Assembly: GCF_003955685.1 (NCBI RefSeq)
Contig: NZ_RXHJ01000008.1
Location: forward strand, 89,608 to 153,607
DNA: 64,000 nt
Source: Corynebacterium hylobatis
Lineage (GTDB): Bacteria > Actinomycetota > Actinomycetes > Mycobacteriales > Mycobacteriaceae
Reading direction: 5' to 3'
The notes under the pieces were generated by a model. It had not been told where the DNA came from, did no database searches, and was given only the letters and a program-made list of their open reading frames with translations. Position 1 is the first letter of the stretch, and each line of letters opens with the position of its first letter. Shown piece by piece: positions 16,784-27,300 of the stretch. Made by a program: the position numbers and the translations under genes.

Positions 16784-17260
16784 ATGACTGTTTCCTCACG
16801 TCTTGCCGAAGGCGATACCGCACCTGATTTCACCCTGTCCGACGACACCGGGCAGTCCGTGTCCCTCAAGGACTTCGCCGGCGAACGTGTACTTATCTAC
16901 TTCTATCCGCGCGCGAACACCCCCGGCTGCACGAAGCAGGCCTGCGATTTCCGCGATTCCCTCGCCGAGCTCAATGACCTGGACGTCAAGGTCATCGGCA
17001 TCTCCCCGGACACCCCGGAGAAGCTGGCCAAATTCCGGGCGGACCACGACCTCAACTTCACCCTCCTGTCCGACCCGGACAAGGAGGTCATGACGCGGTG
17101 GGGGGCTTTCGGGGAGAAGAAGAACTACGGCAAGATCGTCCAGGGCGTCATCCGGTCCACCCTGCTCGTCGAACCGGACGGCACCATCGGTCTCGCCCGC
17201 TACAACGTCCGCGCAACCGGCCACGTCGCCCGTATTCTGCGTGAGCTGACCGACGCCTGA
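16784..17260 (+). CDS. bcp: Thioredoxin-dependent peroxiredoxin Bcp
   Basis: A 158-residue 1-Cys/atypical 2-Cys peroxiredoxin (BCP/PrxQ type) that reduces hydroperoxides with thioredoxin. FTLSDDTGQSVSL near 17-29 and the active motif YPRANTPGCTKQACDFRD near 44-61 carry the peroxidatic Cys (PGCT) and the resolving Cys five residues later, the PrxQ pattern. GxxxKKNYGK-type segments near 110 also fit. The downstream tetR gene starts in the bcp stop (TGATG), so the two are translationally coupled. The TetR protein may therefore respond to the same stress; this is inference. Confidence 0.94.
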   Translation: MTVSSRLAEGDTAPDFTLSDDTGQSVSLKDFAGERVLIYFYPRANTPGCTKQACDFRDSLAELNDLDVKVIGISPDTPEKLAKFRADHDLNFTLLSDPDKEVMTRWGAFGEKKNYGKIVQGVIRSTLLVEPDGTIGLARYNVRATGHVARILRELTDA

Positions 17261-17916
17261 TGACCACGGAAACCCCCGCGTCAGAGCTTGACGACGGCAT
17301 CCTCCTCCCCCGTCGCCGGCCCGCTCAGGCACGCAGTCGCGAGCGCTTCGACCGCATCCTCGCGGCCGCCCGCAGCGTGCTTGTCGACGTCGGATTCGAG
17401 TCATTCACCTTCGACGAGGTCGCCCGCCGCGCGGGGGTGCCCATCGGCACGCTCTACCAGTTCTTCGCCAACAAATACGTCCTCATCTGCGAACTCGACC
17501 GTGTGGACACCGCCGAGACAGTCGCCGAGCTGCAGAAGTTCTCCGGCCGGGTGCCCACCCCGCAGTGGCCCGACATCCTCGATGAGTTCATCGACCACCT
17601 GGCACGCCTGTGGCGTGAGGACCCCTCCCGGCGCGCCGTATGGCACGCCGTCCAGTCCACCCCCGCGACCCGTGCGACCGCCGCGGCGACGGAGAAGCAG
17701 ATGCTCGACATCATCTCCGCGGTCGTCGCGCCCCTGTCCCCGGATTCGGGTCCCGGGGAGCGTCTGCAGTTGGCGGGTCTGCTCATCCACACGGTCTCCT
17801 CCCTGCTCAACTACGCGATCCGTGACCTCGAGCGGGACGACGAGACCTTCGAGTCCATCGTCACCGAGATCAAGCGCATGCTCGTCGCATATCTCTTCGC
17901 AGTGGCGACCTCGTGA
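17260..17916 (+). CDS. TetR/AcrR family transcriptional regulator
   Basis: A 218-residue regulator. The N-terminal helix-turn-helix (about 25-75) reads RFDRILAAARSVLVDVGF, then FTFDEVARRAGVPIGTLYQFF, the standard TetR recognition helix. The C-terminal ligand domain (about 85-215) is all-helical and has no recognisable ligand motif. ATG 17260 overlaps the bcp stop by one base, so it is expressed with bcp. No perfect operator palindrome is visible just upstream of bcp. Target genes unknown. Confidence 0.9.
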   Translation: MTTETPASELDDGILLPRRRPAQARSRERFDRILAAARSVLVDVGFESFTFDEVARRAGVPIGTLYQFFANKYVLICELDRVDTAETVAELQKFSGRVPTPQWPDILDEFIDHLARLWREDPSRRAVWHAVQSTPATRATAAATEKQMLDIISAVVAPLSPDSGPGERLQLAGLLIHTVSSLLNYAIRDLERDDETFESIVTEIKRMLVAYLFAVATS

Positions 17917-17926
17917 CTCAAGTCAC

Positions 17927-17932
17927 TAGACT
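17927..17932 (+). promoter_or_regulatory. -10 box TAGACT, leaderless-type
   Basis: TAGACT lies 7 bases before ATG 17940 and just past the tetR stop. Confidence 0.45.
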
Positions 17933-17939
17933 CGGGGGC

Positions 17940-18113
17940 ATGAACACTGATCCGAGAAACCCAGACCAGCAGCCCGAACCGATCGCCGATTCCGACGGCC
18001 GGCCGGCCCAGCAGCCGACCGACGAGCCCCAGCCGGAGGATCAGCGTGACCGGGACACCTTCGACCACAAACGGCCGGTGAACCCGCCGCGGGACGGGGA
18101 GAACCCCGCCTGA
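17940..18113 (+). CDS. Small disordered acidic protein, hypothetical
   Basis: A 57-residue protein rich in Pro, Gln, Asp, Glu and Arg (QQPEPIADSDG, DEPQPEDQRDRDTF), with no hydrophobic segment and probably unfolded. Its own TAGACT box at the 7-base spacing and its position between two real genes support it as genuine. I do not recognise a family. It converges with the AI-2E permease gene with only one base between the stops. Confidence 0.55.
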   Translation: MNTDPRNPDQQPEPIADSDGRPAQQPTDEPQPEDQRDRDTFDHKRPVNPPRDGENPA

Positions 18114-18114
18114 T

Positions 18115-19452
18115 TCACTCCTCCGCTCGGGGCTGGGCCTTCCTCCCGGCTTTCCCCTCCTTCGCCGCGGTTTCACCGCCGCGTGCGATGTGCAGGGTGC
18201 GGCTGAGGCGTTCCTGGTAGCGCATCTGCTGGTACTTCCAGCGCTCTGCCATGGTCGATTTCGCCGCCACCCAGTCCTTCGGGTTGACCGGGTCCTCGCC
18301 GAGCACCGGGTCGTGTCCGACCTGGTAGGTGTCGGTCCACACCTGGATGACCGACCAGGCCACCGCTGTCAGCGGCACGGCGAGGATCGCGCCGAAGATG
18401 CCGCCGACGATGGTGCCCACCGACAGGGCGAGCAGCACGACGATGGCATGCAGGCTCAGCGTCCGCCCCATGACCACCGGCTGCAGCAGGTCCCCCTCCA
18501 TCTGGTTGACCACCACAACCACGGCGATGACGATCAGGGCCACCACCAGGCCGTTGGTCACCAACGCCACCAGTGCGGCCAGGATGCCCGCGATGGTGGC
18601 ACCGATGATCGGCAGGAAGGCGCCGACGAAGACGATGACTGCCAGCGGCAGGGCCAGGGGCACCCCGAGCAGGGCGAGAGCCAGACCGATGAACACCGCG
18701 TCAACCGCGGCGATGATGGCTGTGCCGCGGACGTAGCCGCCGAGGATCTGGATGGTGCGGTCCCCCGATTCCGCGAGACGCGCCCGGGTCTCGCCGTGGA
18801 ACCACCGCAGCGCGAAGTTCCACATCTTCGGCCCGTCCTTGAGGAAGAAGAACAGAATGACGATCATGAGAACCACGCCGGCGATGAACTCCGTGGCCGC
18901 GGTGATGCCGGTCAGGGCGCTCCCGACAAAGGCCCCGCTGGTGGCCACCTCAGTGACCTGCTGAATCGCATTGTTGATTGCCGCCGTATCGAAAGGCAGC
19001 GGGCTGGCCCGGAAGAAGTTCTCCAGTTCTCGCCAGCCCTCCACCGCGGAGGACGAGAGGGAGTCCCATTCGTTGCGGACCGCGAAGACGATGCCGGTGA
19101 TGATCCCGCCCAACAGAGCGAGGATGCCGATGAAGGCCGCAGCCGTGGCCAGCAGACTGGTCCAGCCCTTGCTTTTGAGCCACCGGACAACCGGGTATAC
19201 GGCGGCCGCGAGGATGAGGGCCACCAGTGCCGCTATGACCACGACGGAGACCTTCACCAGGAGCCAGACAGTACCGGCGAAGACCGCGGCCATCAGCAGA
19301 ATCTGGGCGGAGCGGGTGGCGGCCCACCCCACGGTGTCGGACCAGAGGGTGGCGGGTTTCGGCGGGTCAGCCCCGGGGACCCGCCCCCCGCCGATGATGA
19401 TGTCGTCATCGGAGAGATGCGGATCCGGCAACGGGCCGGGATGCTCGGTCAT
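18115..19452 (-). CDS. AI-2E family transporter (PerM-like membrane protein)
   Basis: A 445-residue polytopic membrane protein of the AI-2 exporter/PerM family. About eight hydrophobic segments lie between 45 and 360 (ILLMAAVFAGTVWLLVKV, IGILALLGGIITGIVFAV, VLMIVILFFFLKDG, then several in 250-345). The family signature follows: FLKDGP, RGTAIIAAVDAVFIGLAL, GAFLPIIGATIAG and QPVVMGRTLSLHAIVVLLAL. A charged cytoplasmic tail ends the protein. Its ATG overlaps the ferredoxin stop (ATGA at 19449-19452), so the two are coupled. The frame continues upstream to 19539, but that stretch lies inside the ferredoxin gene. Cargo unknown; AI-2 is only the family name. Confidence 0.87.
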   Translation of the reverse strand: MTEHPGPLPDPHLSDDDIIIGGGRVPGADPPKPATLWSDTVGWAATRSAQILLMAAVFAGTVWLLVKVSVVVIAALVALILAAAVYPVVRWLKSKGWTSLLATAAAFIGILALLGGIITGIVFAVRNEWDSLSSSAVEGWRELENFFRASPLPFDTAAINNAIQQVTEVATSGAFVGSALTGITAATEFIAGVVLMIVILFFFLKDGPKMWNFALRWFHGETRARLAESGDRTIQILGGYVRGTAIIAAVDAVFIGLALALLGVPLALPLAVIVFVGAFLPIIGATIAGILAALVALVTNGLVVALIVIAVVVVVNQMEGDLLQPVVMGRTLSLHAIVVLLALSVGTIVGGIFGAILAVPLTAVAWSVIQVWTDTYQVGHDPVLGEDPVNPKDWVAAKSTMAERWKYQQMRYQERLSRTLHIARGGETAAKEGKAGRKAQPRAEE

Positions 19453-19673
19453 CGCGGTTCCCCTTCCGCCCGGGTGGTTTCGTCGAGGAAGATCGTGCCG
19501 GAGGGGCACAACTGCTGCGCCTGCCGGACCGCCGGCCACTCCGCTGCCGGGGGATGGTCGGTGACCAGGCTGACGAATCCCTCGTGTTCCGCCAGGTTCC
19601 GAAAGACAGCCGGGGCAATGCGGCCGCAGTTTCCGGAGGCGACGCAGGTGTCGTAGTTGGCAAAAACCCTCAT
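19449..19673 (-). CDS. Ferredoxin, [3Fe-4S]-type
   Basis: A 74-residue electron carrier. Three cysteines are placed as in actinobacterial single-cluster ferredoxins: Cys10 and Cys16 (DTCVASGNC, CX5C) and Cys56 in QLCPSG. The middle Cys of a [4Fe-4S] site is absent, so a [3Fe-4S] cluster is expected. Such ferredoxins often serve cytochrome P450s, but no P450 is near. Here it lies 23 bases after a membrane desaturase, a plausible electron acceptor partner, and overlaps the following AI-2E permease gene by 4 bases. ATG 19673 is preceded by GGAGGGG. Confidence 0.87.
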   Translation of the reverse strand: MRVFANYDTCVASGNCGRIAPAVFRNLAEHEGFVSLVTDHPPAAEWPAVRQAQQLCPSGTIFLDETTRAEGEPR

Positions 19674-19696
19674 GTTCCTCTCATCCCCTCCTGAGT

Positions 19697-20770
19697 TCAG
19701 CCCCGGTACTGGAGTACCAGCGGGCAGGCGAACGGGTCACGGTTGCGCAGGCCGACCTGGTTGAGGTAGCCGATGATCACCTTGTAGGCCTCCCCCAGGG
19801 TCATCTCCGTGTAACGGATCCCCAGGGTTGAGCAGTGTTCGCGGACCAGTTTCTGCAGGGCCGGGAGGTTCGGGCGTGGGACCCTGGGAAACAGGTGGTG
19901 TTCGATCTGGTACTGCAGCCCGCCCATGAGGTAGCGCACCAGCAGGTTCCCGCGGATGTTGCGGGACATGTACACCTGGCGGCGCAGGAAATCGAGCTTC
20001 GCATCATGGGGCACCACCGGCATGCCGATGTGGCTGGCGGCAAAGGCACCACCGAGGAGCAGGCCGAACACGAGGGTCTGCACCACCAGAAAAGCCAGCG
20101 CCAGCCAGAAGGGCAGGGCGAGGAAGAGCAGGATCGGGATGCCCAGCAGCCGGAGGCCGACGAAGAGGATCTCCACCCACCGGAGTTTGACGTGACCGGG
20201 GCCGAGAATGTTCTTCACGGAGGTGACGTGCAGGGCGAATCCTTCGAAGGGCAGCAGGGGCAGGAAATACCACCCCTGGTAGCGGGCCAGTCTCGCGGAC
20301 AGTCCGGTGCGGACGGCAGCACGTTCCGGGGTCAGGGACAGCACCCGAAGATCCAGGTCAGGGTCCGAGCCCTCCTTGTTGGGGTGGGCGTGATGCCGAC
20401 TGTGTTTGTTCATCCACCACCCGTAGCTCAGCCCGATGAACAGGCCGGCCAGGACCCGGGCGGTCCATTCGTTCCACCGGCGGTCCTCGAAGATCTCCTG
20501 GTGGGCCGCCTCGTGGCTGAGGAAACCCAGGCGGGACATCGCCACCCCCAGCAGGGCGGCAAAGATGAGCTGGTACCAGCCGTCACCGGCCAGGACCACC
20601 GCGACGAGGAGGAGTACCATGCCGATCGTCCAGAACAGGATGCGCGGCCAGTAGAGACCGGGCCGGCGCCGCAGCAGACCCGCATCATGCACCCTGGCGG
20701 ACAAGTCCAGGAATGATTCGACGTAGGGATTGGCGATCACCGGCACTCCCATCTCTGTGACCTGCAACAC
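19697..20770 (-). CDS. Membrane fatty acid desaturase (acyl-lipid/acyl-CoA desaturase family)
   Basis: A 357-residue integral membrane di-iron enzyme that puts double bonds into acyl chains. All three histidine boxes are present: HEAAH near 91, HSRHHAHPN near 128-136 and QIEHHLFP near 290, with four or so membrane segments (47-70, 75-95, 205-250). The start GTG 20770 has GGGAAAG upstream; an ATG 18 bases later is an alternative. It follows acpS by 59 bases and precedes the ferredoxin by 23 bases on the same strand, so acyl synthesis, carrier activation, desaturation and electron supply are encoded together. Position specificity is unknown. Confidence 0.92.
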   Translation of the reverse strand: MLQVTEMGVPVIANPYVESFLDLSARVHDAGLLRRRPGLYWPRILFWTIGMVLLLVAVVLAGDGWYQLIFAALLGVAMSRLGFLSHEAAHQEIFEDRRWNEWTARVLAGLFIGLSYGWWMNKHSRHHAHPNKEGSDPDLDLRVLSLTPERAAVRTGLSARLARYQGWYFLPLLPFEGFALHVTSVKNILGPGHVKLRWVEILFVGLRLLGIPILLFLALPFWLALAFLVVQTLVFGLLLGGAFAASHIGMPVVPHDAKLDFLRRQVYMSRNIRGNLLVRYLMGGLQYQIEHHLFPRVPRPNLPALQKLVREHCSTLGIRYTEMTLGEAYKVIIGYLNQVGLRNRDPFACPLVLQYRG

Positions 20771-20829
20771 ATTCTTTCCCTTAATTCAATCACGTGTCAC
20801 GGACGCGCGGCAACAGGTTCCAGCCCCGT

Positions 20830-21240
20830 CTAAACCCCCGCGATCAGACAGGTCGCCACCGCGGTGCCGCCGTCATGGCTGATCGACAGGCTGGTGGTCA
20901 CCTCCCCCAGGCTGGCCCGCAGGGCCTTCTTGATCTCCCCGCGGACGACCACCGCGACCCGCCCCCACCGGTCCGGCTGGATCTCGATCTCCCGGAAGTC
21001 CACCAGGTCCGGGGAGATGAGCGGGGGCCGGCCGTAGATCGCCTGCGACCACGCCTTGATGAAGGCCTCCTTCGCCGCCCAACGGCCCGCCAGGTGCAGG
21101 GCCCGGTCGGGCCGCTGCCCCGCCACCCGCAGCTCCAGGACGGTGAAGACCTCCTCGAAACGGGAGCCGGGCCGTTCCAGCTGCTCCCGGAAGCCGGGCA
21201 CGTGGACGATGTCGACGCCGATGTGATGCATGCCTGTCAT
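20830..21240 (-). CDS. acpS: Holo-[acyl-carrier-protein] synthase
   Basis: Transfers 4'-phosphopantetheine from CoA to the serine of acyl carrier domains. The 136-residue protein has IGVDIVHVP near 6-14 (Mg-binding Asp) and RWAAKEAFIKAW near 53-64 (the W/FxxKEA signature). It lies 88 bases downstream of the FAS-I stop. The bacterial FAS here lacks the built-in phosphopantetheine transferase of fungal FAS, so this enzyme should activate its ACP domain (Ser1789). A hairpin without a U-tract lies in the gap, so some read-through from the synthase gene is likely. Confidence 0.95.
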   Translation of the reverse strand: MTGMHHIGVDIVHVPGFREQLERPGSRFEEVFTVLELRVAGQRPDRALHLAGRWAAKEAFIKAWSQAIYGRPPLISPDLVDFREIEIQPDRWGRVAVVVRGEIKKALRASLGEVTTSLSISHDGGTAVATCLIAGV

Positions 21241-21277
21241 TGTGCCCCAACCGGCGGCAACCTCCGGAAACGACGAG

Positions 21278-21311
21278 GGCCCGCACTCCCCCGGTCAGGG
21301 CAGTGCGGGCC
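21278..21311 (-). terminator. Hairpin between the FAS gene and acpS (weak terminator)
   Basis: A 10-bp GC-rich stem (21278-21287 with 21302-21311) lies just after the FAS stop. On the minus strand no T-tract follows, so it could reduce read-through into acpS or only stabilise the mRNA end. Confidence 0.45.
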
Positions 21312-21328
21312 TTCAGGCATCCAGCGGG

Positions 21329-24300
21329 TTAGGCGCGGATCTCCGCACCCGTGCGCAGGACACCGTCGACGAGACGGGCGTCGTGGTCGAGCAGGACCGC
21401 TGCCTCGCGGGCCTTGACCACGTCGCCGGTGCCGCCGAGGTTACGGTCGGCGGGGCGCTCGTAGAGCGGGGCGCCGCCGTACATGGCGTCGACGATACGG
21501 CGCAGGCCGGCCTCCTCACGGGCGGTGGCGGCCTTGGCCCAGGCTGCTGCGGCGTCCTGGCCGCGCTCCTGGCGCAGGGCCTCGAGGAACGCGCCCGGGT
21601 GGACGACGGCGACCAGGGCGGACACGTGGCCGAAGCCGAGCGAGGTGACCAGGCCGGCCTTCGGGGCCTTCGCGGACAGGTCGAGCGGCTTGCGCAGCCA
21701 CACCAGGTGCTGGTGCTGGGCCAGGACCGGGTCGACGCAGTCGAGCGAGTTGTTGGCCGGCAGGAGGCCGGAACGCAGGACCTGGGTCAGACCGATCATC
21801 TGGAAGGCTGCGGCACCGCCCTTGGCGTGGCCGGTCAGCGACTTCTGGGAGATGACGTACAGCGGGTTGCCGTCGGCACGTCCCAGCGAGGCGGCGATGC
21901 GCTCGTGCAGGTCGGACTCGTTCGGGTCGTTGGCGTTGGTGGAGGTGTCGTGCTTGGAGATGATCGAGATCTCGTCGGCGGACACACCCACCTCGGCCAG
22001 CTGGTACGCCAGACGGGAGTCAGCGCCACCGCGGGCCGCGCCCAGGGCACCCAGTCCCGGGGCCGGGATGGAGGTGTGTGCACCGTCGGCGAAGGACTCG
22101 GCGAAGGCGACGACACCCAGGACCGGCAGGCCGAGGTCGGCGGCGACGGAACCGCGGGCCAGCAGCACGGTGCCGCCACCCTCGGATTCGATGAAGCCGC
22201 CGCGGCGACGGTCGTTGGCGCGGGAGAAGAAGCGGTGCTCGATGCCCTTGTTCTCCATCTCGGTGGAGTCGGCGGTGGCGGCCATGTCGCCGAAGCCGGT
22301 GATGCCCTCGATGGAGAGGTCATCCAGACCGCCGGCGACGACGAAGTCGGCCTTGCCCAGGGCGATCTTGTCGTAGCCCTCCTCGACGGAGACGGCGGCG
22401 GTGGCGCAGGCGGCGACCGGGTGGATCATCTGGCCGTAGCCACCGACGTAGGACTGCATGACGTGGGCGGCGACGACGTTGGGCAGGGCCTCCTGCAGGA
22501 TGTCGTTCGCGCGCGGCTCGGCGAGCAGGCCGTCGAGGTAGAGGGAGCGCATGGACTCGACGCCGCCCATGCCGGTGCCCTGGGTGGAGGACACGCGTGC
22601 CGGGTGGACGTCGCGCAGCAGTTCCGCCGGGGTGAAGCCGGAGGAGAGGAACGCGTCGACGGTGCAGACGAGGTTCCACAGTGCCAGGCGGTCGAGGTTG
22701 TCGATCATGTCGGCGGGGATGCCGTACACGGCGGGGTCGAAGCCCTCCGGGATCTGGCCGCCGACGAAGCGCGACATGGTGGTGCGGCGCGGGACGCGGA
22801 CGGCGGAGCCGGTGTGGCGGACGACGGTCCACTCACCGGATTCCTCGTCGAAGAAGGCGGAGGTGTGGTCCGGCTCGGAGTCAACGAAGGTCTTGGCCTC
22901 CTCGCGGGAGGCGACGGAGAAGGAGAGGTCCTTGTCCAGGTAGACGGTGGTCAGTTCCGGCGCCAGGTTGTCGACCATGAAGAAGTCGTCGTGGTAGCGG
23001 CGGACACCGACCTTGCCCAGGACCTCGTCATGGAAGCGGCCGTAGATGTCCTCCTCGGCGATCTCCTGGTCCTCGGCGTCGTACCAGGCGTCACCGTCAC
23101 GGTGGATCAGACCCATGGTCCAGGCCAGCTCGATGACACCGGCGGCGGTGAGGTCGCCGGTGAGCTCGGCGTCGAAACGCGTACGGGCGGAGCCGTAGGG
23201 GCTCAGCTCGCCGGCGCCGACGATGACGATCATGTCGTCGAGCTTGCGGGTCACACCGGTGAACTCCGGTGCGGTCCACTCGAAGCGGCGGTACGGGGTG
23301 GGCAGCGCGGTCAGGGTGCGCGGCTCCTCGATGTCCTGCTTCTCCGCGCCGGTCTGCTCCGCCTCTGCTGCCGCCTCGGCGGCCAGCTGGGAGATGTTGA
23401 CGTCGGATTCGCCCAGCCCACCGGTGAAGTCCACGGTGACCGGGGTCTTGGCGGCCTCGGCGCGGACATCTGCGGTGATCTGGGAGACGAGCAGCTCGGC
23501 CATCTCCTCGTTGGAGAAGGTCTGCACGCCCTTGGACTCGATGGTCTCGACGAGCGGATCATTGCCGCCCATGAGTCCGGTGCCGCGGACCCAGCCGATG
23601 AAGGCGTGGACGAGGCTGGTGCGCTCGCCCCAGACCTGCTCGGCGTTCCAGCGGGTGACCAGGGCGTCGAGGGAGGCCTTGGCCTCGCCGTAGGCGCCGT
23701 CACCACCGAAGCGGCCACGGTTCGGGGAGCCCGGCAGGACGACGTGGAGTCGCTTGCCCACCTGGGTGTCCACGCCGATGGCGGACAGGCCGGCGATGAG
23801 ACGCTCGACGGCCCACAGCAGCAGGCGCATCTGGGACTCGGCGGCCGGGCCGGCGTCGAGAAGCGAGCCCATGACACGCGGTGCCGCGAACGGGAACAGC
23901 AGCGTCGGGACGAGGGCCTTCTTCAGGACCTTCTTCTGGCCGTTGACGGTGGCGGTCTGCTCGTTGCCGATCCAGTCGATGACGGCGTCGAGGTCCGCGT
24001 AGGAGCTCAGGTTCGCCGGGACGATCCACATGGCGGCGGTGCCGCGGGCGGAACGTGCGTAGAGCTCCTTGTAGTAGCCGAGGCGGGAGTGCGAGAGGCT
24101 GGAGGTGGTGACCACGACGGTGGCACCACCCTCGAGCAGCTCGGCGACGACGCCGGCGGCGATCGAGTTCGGGGAGGCACCGGTGACCACGGCGACGTCC
24201 GCGGCGAAGCGCAGGGTCTCCTCGTTGCGGGCCTGGGCGGCCAGCTCCGTCAGACCCAGGTACTCGGCCTGCTTCGCGACGTTCTCGCCGGCACCCGTCA

Positions 24301-27300
24301 GATCCAGCTCAGCGGCGTCGAGCTCGCCGAGGGCGACGCGGGTGAGGTCCTCGCGAGCGGAGGCCCAGCGGTCGTCGAGAAGCACGGCCTCGTCGGCGGA
24401 GAAACGCGGCGCGACCTGGCGGGGCCAGTCGGAGCCGAGCTCGCGGGAGACGAGGTCGAACAGGGCGGCATTCTCGTCGCTCTCCTCCTCGACACTCTGG
24501 GACTCGACCTCGCTGATGCCCAGCTGGGCGAGGATGGTGCGGGCGGTCTCCGCCAGGACGCCTTCCCTGCCGGTGACCTGCTCGGCGAATGCACCGAGGG
24601 CTGCGGAGTCCACGACCCCGCCGGAGGCACCACCGGCCGACGGCAGGCCGACGGCCACACCACGGCGGGCGGCGACGGCCTGGACGGCGGCGTCGATGAG
24701 CTGATCGAGTTCACCGGCGTTGGACGGGGCGGCCGGGGACAGGGTCGCCAGGTCACCGCCGCGCAGGGAGGCACCCTCGCGGGCACCGATGACCACCTCA
24801 GCGACAACGTGGTCGGCCCAGCCCTGGCCCAGCTGCCAGGTGCCGGTGACGCGCTCGGAGATGTAGTTCGGCTTCTTGCCGGTCGGTCCGGTGATGCGGC
24901 GCAGGGCGTCGGCGACGGAGTCACCGAGGACCGGGCCGAAGGCCTTGTACCCCTTGGCCATCTTGGTCACGGTGGCCTTGAGTGCGTCGAGCTCGGCGTC
25001 AGCGGCGCCGTCGATGGCACCCAGGCCGAACTCCACACCCAGGTCCAGCAGCAGCTGGTTACGGCGGGAGGAGACACCCTCGACGAGGGTCTCGATGGAG
25101 TCCGCCGAACCCATCTGATCCGGGCGGACCTTGGTCCACACGGCGACGAGCATCCCCGTGGCGTCAGCCGGGGTGAACTCGATGTCGTCCGGGGTGCCTG
25201 CGCCGGCGGCGGCGACCGGGGCCGGGGTGGCAGCCGGGACGGTGGCACCGGTCGGGGCGTTGGCGCTGACCGGTGCGGGGCCCGCGGTGGCGGACTTCGC
25301 CGCCGGTGCGGTCTCCTCCGCCGGGGTCTCGGTGACGTCCTCGGTGACCTCGCGGGTGATCTCGTCGGAGGAGAACACGACCGGGCGGTCGCGCTCGACG
25401 TTGAGGACCTCGATCGGGGTGCCGGCGTACTGCGGCAGACGCAGGGTCTGACCCATCATGTTGGCCAGGGTCGGTGCGGAACCGACGCCGACCTCTACGA
25501 AACGCTCGATGCCCAGACCACCGTTGTCCTGGGAGCGCAGGATGAGGTCCTGCGTCTCGATCCAGCGGACCGGGGAGGCGAACTGCCAGGCCAGCAGCTC
25601 GATGAGCAGGGTGCGGCCGAGCTTCTGCGGGTCAGCGGCGGCGGTGTCGAAATCGGCGAGGATCTCATCGATGTACGGGGAGGAGACGACCTCGGTGATG
25701 GACTCGACGAACTCGCGGCTCAGCTCGAAGGGGCGGGCCACGAGGTTCGGGATGTAGCGGTCAACCAGGATGTCCAGGTTGATGGCCTCCGGGATGAGCG
25801 AGCTGAGGTGCTCACGGAAATCGCCCACACCGTCGCGCAGGTGGCTGGAGTGGAAGGGCACGTCAATGCCCGGGATCATGATGAACGCGCGCTGGCCCGG
25901 TGCCTTCTCCTCGGCGTCGGCCTTGAGCGCGGCCAGCCCGGCGCGGGTGCCGGCGACGGCGTACTGGACGCCGGCGATGTTGTAGTTCACGATCTCGAGG
26001 AACTCGCCGGTGCGCTCCGCCAGGTCCTGGACGTAGTCGAAGACGTTGGCGGCGGACAGGCCCATCTTGTTGGGGCGCAGGGCGGCGAGGCCGTAGTTGG
26101 AGTTGCCCTCCGCGTCGCGCTCGACCAGGCGGTGCATGGTCAGGCCACGGCGGTAGACGATCTCCACGACGGATTCGAGGGAGAGGACGCCGGAGTAGGC
26201 GGCCAGGGCGTTGTATTCACCGACGGAGTGGCCGGCGAACCAGGCGCGCTTGTTCAGGGCGCCTGCCTCACGCATCTCGGCGATCTGTGCGCAGCCGAGG
26301 GTGGCCATGGCCACCTGGGTGAACTGGGTGAGGAAGAGCACGCCGTCCGGGTGGTGGAAACGCTCGCCGGAGACGACGACCTCGGTCGGGTTGTTCTGGA
26401 CGATCTCCAGGACGGAGAAGCCCAGCCTGGTGCGGGTGTGGCGGTCAGCGCGGTCCCAGACCTCACGCGCGGCGGCGGAGGAGGTACGCGAATCCATGCC
26501 CATGCCCTGGGACTGGATGCCCTGTCCCGGGAAGCCGTAGAAGGTGCTCGGCGCGGACGTGACGGCGGTGGCGGTGAGCACCATGTTGCCGTTGACGGTC
26601 GCGGTGACGGAGCGGACCTCCCCGTGGCCGGGGCGGTTGTCCACGCCGGAGCGTTCGACGGTGAACTCGATGGTCTGGCCCGGCAGGACCGGGGCCAGCA
26701 TGGTGGCGGTGTACTCGACGACGCGGGCCGGGGCGGTGGTGACACCGTCCTCGGTGAAGCCGGCGCCGGCGACGAGCTCACCGATGGCAGAGGTCCACAT
26801 GCCGTGGACGATCACGCCCGGCAGGCCGGCGAGACCGGCGGCGGTGTCGGAGACGTGGATCGGGTTGCGGTCACCGGAGACGACGGCGAAGGGGTGCATG
26901 GACTCCGGTGCGACGACACGTGCGAAGGCACGGAAGGAACGCGGGGTGTCCACCACGGACGGCAGGGCCGAGGTGTTGGTGCGGGCGGTGGTCTTGCCGT
27001 TGCGGCCGCGGATGGCGAAACGCTCGGAGAGCTTGGCCAGCGGGGTGCCGTCGACGCTCAGCTCGGCGCGCACGACCACGAGGCGGCCGAGGTCGGTGTC
27101 GGCGACCTCGTCGGCGGTGGCGGTGACCCTGAGGTTGGCCGGGCCGGCGGAGACGTCCGGCAGCTCGGCGAGCATGGTCAGGTGGTGCTCGAGGTGGACC
27201 AGGGAGAGCATGCCCTCGACCACGGAGGCGGAGTCGGTGCCCGGGATGACGGCGGAACGCACGGCGGCGAAGACGGCCGGCCAGGCGCGGCCGACGAGGA

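Noticed and set aside
18115..19452. AI-2E family gene as a quorum-signal exporter
   Set aside because: No LuxS or AI-2 genes are nearby; the family name does not show the cargo.
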